Assembly (NCBI GenBank): GCA_023376005.1
Contig: CM042145.1
Coordinates: 13,986,241-14,050,240 of the forward strand
Source of the DNA: Doryteuthis pealeii
Lineage: Eukaryota > Mollusca > Cephalopoda > Myopsida > Loliginidae
Reading direction: 5' to 3'
DNA length: 64,000 bases
Every line of letters begins with the position of its first letter. Position 1 is the stretch's first letter. The position numbers and the translations under genes were made by a program. This document shows positions 57,601-64,000 of this stretch, piece after piece. Under the pieces are notes generated by a model. It worked only from the letters and a program-made list of their open reading frames with translations, was not told where the DNA came from and ran no database searches.

Positions 57601-60163
57601 GGGTCAAGATAATTCTGAGTTTTGGGAATGCAAAATATTTATCTGTATGGTGTTTTAAGCAATTACAAACCCATAAGAATGCATTTTCTTGAGGATCCAC
57701 ACACACCACACACACAAAAAGACAAGTAGGCTACTTGGCATGAGCATGTCTCATCACTTTATAAAATTTAATTTTTTGAAATCATAATGCAAGATTTTTA
57801 AATTTATATAAATTAGTTTTTTTTTTTTTTAATGTATGCCTCAATTTTGATGGCCATACTTACACTGGATAGTAGTGATACAAAATACTGAGCAAAGGGA
57901 GTTTAATTCAGTGTTTGGAAGCAAAAACTATATTTGAGTGTTTAAAAGCAATACTACCCTAAAACCTATGCTACAAATTTAATTTAAAAATTCAAGATTT
58001 TGTACTCGTGTACCAAGGACGGCTACTGTTCTCTGTCAGGTCCAGTGACACTCTTTACCTGAACAAAAATGAGGGGGTTGAAATACAATGATATAACCCC
58101 AGATTTGATGCAATAGTCTGAGATATGTGTAGAATCAGTTTTTTTCTTAGTCTGACACAGACGTAGTTAGTGAGCCATTGAGACTGAACTCAGGATTCAA
58201 TCAATGATCCTCCCAAATTAGCTTGTTACACATCCGCTCTTTCAAACAGATACCCAAAATTATATATGGTGTCAAACAACATCATTGTGGAAATTAATTG
58301 AAACAACCTTCTTTAAGCTTTCCTTTCTTTCACCATTCATGGGTTCAATTTTAGACCCACTGGGAATGGACAGGGTGTAACTCAATTTCTATTTCTTGAT
58401 ATGCCCTTGATTTTACGATTACATAAAAGTTTTTACGTTAGATTCATTGAAGAGTTTAGTAAACAAAAAAACAACAACTTTTGAATGTATTGCAAACATT
58501 TATTACATTCAAAAAGTTTTTTACTAAACTTCAAATGAAGTCTGTTGGTATCAGCCGACTACAACAAGAGAGTATATTCCCCTTTTCACTAGCTTCTTAT
58601 TCCATGAGGCTATGTGGTTTTACTGATGTTGACACCACCCTCCCAATCAGTTACACATTCTTTACTGCACAGATCAGATTACCCAAGCTTGTGCTAACTC
58701 ATACGCTAGTTGGCTAGGCTGGTATAAACACCCAGAACCTTTGTAATTCCTGGTGAGTGCTCTTACCAACTGAGCTAACAGCTCTTCCATGTCGGTGGGG
58801 CTTCAGATTACACTGACTGTATTCCCAGCTGAGGGGTAAGACCCCCACCCACCAAAAAAGGGCTGTTCTCTATTGTTATGACACTAAAACTGCATCTGAT
58901 TGTGAGGCTTCTTAGTTCTAAAGATCTGCTGGGAGTATAGTAATACGCTTCTTCACTTGCCATTACTCCTAGGTCCCCTCTGACTGGAATGGTCTGGAGA
59001 GGCCCCCCTCTGAATTCAATCGGTTTGGTTACGTTCAGCCCTAGCACCTATCATGATTGTCCCAGCCCTATTTGCAAACCCCACACCCTTTTATATCATA
59101 TGGGTGCTAGAATGTTTTGGTGACTGAGGCGGGTCTTCATGTCCTGGTGTGACGCTAAACTCTAACTTGATTGGTTGATGGTTCCAGTTCTGGAGTCATA
59201 GAGGAATGTGGAGCAACCCCTTCATCACCCATTGCCTCCCTTTGTCCACTTTGACCAGCAGTGGTAGTACTTGTTAGAGTTCCCATTCTATTGGGTTTAA
59301 AAGAAAATTTGTTTACAAAAGGTGAGTTTAGTAAAAATTTATTTCCAAACTATCGCACTACAATCTTTCAAAAATTTTGTCGCATTAAAATGACCCACAG
59401 GTTGATATGCCATGAAACAAACCAAACCAAACCAAACTTGGGTGGAGTACCTGGTTAGGGTCTAGTCTATGGGTCAAATAGATCTGAAATTATTTGTGTA
59501 GATAGTGTAGGTATACTGGTATTATATTGCTATGGCATTTTATCCAAGACACTGGTGGAAGATAAATGATTGTGTATAATAAAGATTCAAGAATCTTTAG
59601 AAATTTTGTTTTGAGTGTCCTTACCTATACATGGGTGGTTGGATTGGTTTTGGTTGGCATTTTCTTCTGGTCTATGGCAGAAGACGATGGTGTAGTGTCC
59701 AAATTTTTCTTTCGTTTTTAATTAAAAAATACGTAGCCTGGGTGGGTTTCATATGGAGGATGAGTTTTGTTGCCCACAGCAAGCAAATTCCCCCTCTCCC
59801 ACTTCCACTGTGATCCAAAGGAAAGTAAAGAACCAATACAGTTGGCAGCCGGTAGCGTCACAGGAGTCTGCTGGCGTAGCACTTGAATTTCAGTGCACAC
59901 CACTTTAGGGACTCCAGCTCCTGATTTATTTTTCGTGGGTTTACTCCCTAGCCTTTCCTTGGGACGAGCAAAGCCGCTATACAGCAGAGGTTTTGTGTTC
60001 GGTTTTTCTTTGACTTAGGATGGGTTGCCGACTAAGTCTAAGGAGACTCTTCTACACCCATTTGGGGATTTTCTGAGTAATATGGGGCTATTTATGAATT
60101 CGTTTAGTACGTGCTTGATGTCCTGTTCCCCAATAAAAGCTGGTTCTTGTTCTTCTGGGCTGG

Positions 60164-60494
60164 TCGAGCTGAAATGGAATTTAGGAACAAAAAAGGCCAC
60201 GAGAAAGAAAGCACAAAGTCAAGAGGTAGTTCTTAAACTTAGCTTTTATTTGAACGGGCATAGTCGGCTGTAGCCAAGGATCATGTTCCCTTGCTCAGGA
60301 AAAACGAACTACCCTGCTTGTGCGCCTAGATTTCAATGATGGACCGAGCGTATCCTTTTTGGAGTAGGGGTTCAGTCCTTTTTTGATCGGACCATGCGCA
60401 AAGGGGTGCAAATGGGGTTCTTCCGGTCAAGGCCCCGAATTGAGGAGTTGTTTTTTTTATTTTATTTCTTATTTTTCGTATTTTTTATCCCCAC
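60164..60494 (-). repeat. Mirror copy of LTR-like repeat 25759-26073
   Basis: From AGCTGAAATGGAATTTAG to TATCCCCACCAG. Confidence 0.55.
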
Positions 60495-61150
60495 CAGTAG
60501 TAAGGTACCCCAATCCCTCACTTACTGTCAGTGTTACTGAGTGTTGAATCAAAGAAATGTCCTTGATGTTATAGGTGCAGCATCTTTTAGTCCATGTCAG
60601 AGAATATAAGTTTTGAATAAAGACTTGCATATCTAAAAAATCAGTGATGCTGATTAGCTTTTGATTTAGTTGGATCCTAGGACGCACATATTTTGCGTGA
60701 ATTAGGCCCCAGGAAATATTATGGGGTCCCAACTAAAGGTTTCTTAATAGATTGCTAGGGTTTTTCATTTATGATCTAGGGAACTACAAAAGCCGCCATC
60801 TAACTCCTTCACCTTGTAACCTATCCTGTGCATTCTTTTTCTAAGAAACTATTGAAATGTATTTACCAGTTAGCTTGAAATGGTGAGGCGCAAGAAAAAA
60901 GAAAACACTGGGATACACATGGACATGATTATTACTGCGTCCTTTTTAGCATTATTCTGCGTCAAAAGATTGCAAGACAGTAACTTCAGCATCTCTGGAA
61001 ATGATACTTGTGTGCCATGCGACATGAGCTGTGGGCACAAAACCTGTTTCTTCAAGGTATTATCGAGGTTGAAAAAGAGAATGTTTCACTTTAGCCACGT
61101 CTTTATATAAGCTACTTTGCCAGCTCTCCCGAGTGGTCATTAGCAGATTA

Positions 61151-61464
61151 TGTGTGGGATTTAAAATTAAAATAAAATAATAAATTAAAGATTTTAAAAA
61201 AAAAACAACTCCCATGAGCCTCACCGAAAGAACCCTCCGAGTAATGTGCAGGAAAAAAAAGACCCACTTATCCGCACCCCCAACAGAACTCTTAACAGTT
61301 CATTTCGAGTTTAGGCCTTAACTGTGTTAGACACTACTACTGGCCAGGGGAGATATTTCCTTGACAATGAGTGGGCTACGACGGTGATAAAGTCTAAATC
61401 ATTAAAAACCATCTTCTGTCTTGTTTCTTTCTCTTTTCTTTCTTGAATTCTTTCTTTTTCAGCA
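61151..61464 (+). repeat. Mirror copy of LTR-like repeat 24824-25127
   Basis: Begins TGTGTGGGATTTAAAATT and ends TTTTTCAGCA. Confidence 0.55.
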
Positions 61465-63289
61465 TGACATATGATGCGGTTGTTAAAAGCAAAACCCAAG
61501 AACACACACCACAAATAATCCAAGCCCACCTTTTAAACCTAAAAACACAAATACCTACTTGCACCCGCGTACATGAGGTACATTACTTATCCTGGCACAG
61601 AGTCCTCAGTTTCTGACTTCAGTGCAGTAACGGTAAAAGTAACTCTGAGTGTCCACGCAGTGCCTTACCCCAAGGCAGCACCTACCTTATGCTTAAAAGG
61701 TTGGTAAAGGAGCCGGTTATTGCCTCTTAGTGCCTGAAGGGTTCACAATAAAATATGCTCTCCTAATTATATTATGGCAGTTAAGCTAACCTATTCTCCT
61801 CCAGCTAATGCGTGTTAATGTAGGGGCAGACTGGGCTCTTTTAACTTTGGTTATTGCAACCCAAGTCTACGGAGATGGAAAACTCTGAATTCAAACCTGT
61901 TAAAATCACTTTAAGAAATTGGACTGGTGGTCTATGCCATGTCGCAGGGGTTGGTAAATATATTATAAGGAGTTAAGTGAGGGGAAAGCCCTTTTCTGTG
62001 ATTGGACACAGCAATATCGTGTGTCGCACCCAGTACTTTGGCTCATATTCGACTGGACACCAATGGACCAGATCCCCAATAAGTTGAAAGTAATTCATAT
62101 CTGATAGAGGACAAATAATGAGAATAACAAGATATCCTTATTCCTTCCCCAGAATTTGTAATGGTTCATGAGCTGTAGATTCTTGTTAGCACCAGGTTAT
62201 ATGAACAAAAGAAAAGGGACCGTTAATTTCTAAAATAGACAAAGCCGACTGACCAACGCCAAAATTTCAAAACTCCCCCAAACTAACAGATATTCGAGGA
62301 GGAGAGGGAGATAGCAGCAGAATAGAGCCAAAAGCTTAGTGGCCATGCGACACAGGCAATCATGAATCCAATCCTCCTCAGAACCGGTTAAGAACGTGAA
62401 CAAATACAGTAAGCTTTATACACTAAAAAGAATTTGTAAAAAGGAAAATTTACTAAACATAAATCACATCTTCTGTAACTTGTGTTCATTTTGATCACAA
62501 TTTATAAGCACATATAAAGAGGACAATTCTGTTAAGCTCACTCTTTGTTATTACTAATGTACTGTTTTGCTTGTTTTCTCTTTATGTTATACATTTCACA
62601 TAAAAATTACCTACAACCTTACATACCACAGAATCAATGCTAGGACCAAATCACACCTAGGATGAAGTCATTTTTTGCTCTGGGCCATGAGCGTTTCGGT
62701 ATTGTGCCATTTGGTTACTCCAATTTTAAAAAAACTTTATGCTAATCGGACCTGGTGGGAGGTCAGGAAAATATATACTTTGTGTCCCCTTAGTGCGCAT
62801 AATAGCAGAATCGTCAGCACATGGTCAACGGGAGGTATCCCTACAAACATTTTAGATAAAACACAAATGAGCAACAAATGAGAAGATTAACAAGCAAGGT
62901 AGGAGTAATTGATCAATCTTCAGTTGCCAGGCACCCATTGAATTTCCATGGGTCTTACATGATTGGACTATTGAGACTACACAACAATAAAGGCCTAAAT
63001 TGGCTGGGCGGCATTAGGATACTGCACCGCCTTGCAGAAGGACGGTAAAATATTTCCAATGTGCGCTTTAAGAATGAAATGTGTGGTTTTCTTATCGATA
63101 TGTTAGAAGACTCAGAGTAACTTCCAACGTAGGTGAATATTATAATAAATTAAATCTCAAACAAAGAAGTTACAATATAACAACGAATACGACTTTACTT
63201 GTCTCGAAATGTGGAATATGACATACATACAAGATACAAAACAGATAGAACAAAAAGTCCTTTGGAAGTACTACACTTAACCAAGACCC

Positions 63290-63570
63290 GTACAGGCTAT
63301 CATATGTGCTGATTCTTTGATGGCGTCTTACTCTTCCAATTGTTTCTTTCTCTTATCTATTATTTCTCACTTCATCCACATAAGGGCCGATGTTTCACCT
63401 TTTCCATTTCCTATATTGGTCAGCCATTACCCATCTTTTTCTATTTCTCTTCGGACCACTGCTTTACGATGTTTTTATAGTCTTCCTTTCAGTGGGTGGC
63501 CATGTTTCACCCTTTGTATTCTTTGCAAACGTTTACCAAAAACTAAATGAAGATGGGGACAAAATCCGCA
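63290..63570 (-). pseudogene. Mirror copy of the Penelope GIY-YIG fragment, degraded
   Basis: Reverse of 22859-23120. Indels break every stretch of the frame. The tract corresponding to RLEEHRKAV is still recognisable near 63470. Confidence 0.6.
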
Positions 63571-63652
63571 ATTAACGCAGATACATACTATTTCTTTTCA
63601 GCCTCATCTCAAACTTTCAGAGAAACAGTGCTACCTGAGTGCATTCTCTTCC

Positions 63653-63752
63653 NNNNNNNNNNNNNNNNNNNNNNNNNNNNNNNNNNNNNNNNNNNNNNNN
63701 NNNNNNNNNNNNNNNNNNNNNNNNNNNNNNNNNNNNNNNNNNNNNNNNNNNN
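63653..63752. other. 100-N assembly gap
   Basis: Exactly 100 N, as at 14311-14410. Confidence 0.99.
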
Positions 63753-64000
63753 ACGATTATCATATAGGTGCTAGGGCTTGATGGCACAGCCATTTGAATC
63801 AGAGAAGGTCCCCTCCAACCACCTGTCTAACTTAAGTAATGGCCAAAGTGGAGTGTTTGCATATCATGGCTGCTGCAGTCTCAAGGATTCTGTCCTTAAG
63901 CATCAGGGTTGCTTACTGTTGGTCAAACAGATGGCCCTGCTGGGATGGACTTGGGTCCAAAAGGGTTATATTCCCTTACCACTAGGATTTTTTGCAACTA
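63753..64000 (+). repeat. Forward copy of about 22512-22770
   Basis: ATCATATAGGTGCTAGGGCT, then CCAACCACCTGTCTAACTTA, then CTGGGATGGACTTGGGTCCA, in the same order and orientation as 22513-22725, with small indels. The next contig therefore restarts a locus already present twice in this window. Confidence 0.9.

Larger units (their letters stand above)
42595..63652 (-). repeat. Right arm: inverted, error-rich copy of about 22.8-42.6 kb
   Basis: Paired landmarks: RhoGAP stop 40922 and 44292; foldback 38819-39046 and 46140-46366; hAT right end 29141 and 56917; GIY-YIG 22859-23120 and about 63290-63570. Coordinate sums drift from 85188 near the centre to about 86400 at the far end, so the arm is longer by over 1 kb through scattered small insertions. 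It follows A2 rather than A1 (no Helitron, no SINE segment, 52-bp deletion in the hAT element). Indels occur every few tens of bases. Open frames in it should not be read as genes. Confidence 0.93.

Overview
This is a repeat-dense, AT-rich animal nuclear DNA window. It has no operons or bacterial signals. It contains one spliced exon with a consensus acceptor, plus LINE, Penelope-like, LTR, Helitron, hAT-like and foldback transposon remains. A mollusc is my best guess, from the LINE tails, the GIY-YIG Penelope fragment and the recurrent GGGAGATAA motif. That is inference from memory, and the species is not identified.

Layout: the window is three contigs joined by two 100-N gaps (14311-14410 and 63653-63752). 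Segment A1 (1-14310) reappears in the same orientation as A2 (23448 to about 36570), with the same order of repeats. Between them, 14411-23447 is single-copy apart from transposons. Left-arm DNA continues to a palindrome centre near 42594. From there to 63652 the sequence is the reverse complement of about 22.8-42.6 kb, with many more small indels and one stretch (49.84-50.65 kb) where it barely aligns. After the second gap, 63753-64000 is again a forward copy of about 22512-22770. I read the right arm as an uncorrected foldback read and A1 as an alternative haplotype of A2, but real duplications are not excluded.

Genes: the only host coding sequence I can support is a minus-strand exon (40922-41449) encoding the C-terminal half of a RhoGAP domain, resembling ARHGAP11-type proteins. 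It carries three apparent one-base homopolymer losses. Its degraded mirror copy lies at 43744-44292. A CpG-rich patch with a strong minus-strand splice donor at 20479 may be a first exon of another gene.

Mobile elements: A1 carries a 641-bp non-autonomous Helitron (7970-8610) with textbook ends, and A2 preserves the exact empty A|T site. A 634-bp hAT-like element with a perfect 8-bp target duplication sits inside a LINE ORF2 3' end. A 698-bp foldback element with arms of about 255 bp and a 9-bp duplication sits inside a member of an abundant local repeat (called S here). Three LTR-like repeats, two LINE 3'-end families and a Penelope GIY-YIG fragment make up most of the rest. I found no previously undescribed functional system. 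The most useful results are the dated, nested insertions and the assembly structure.
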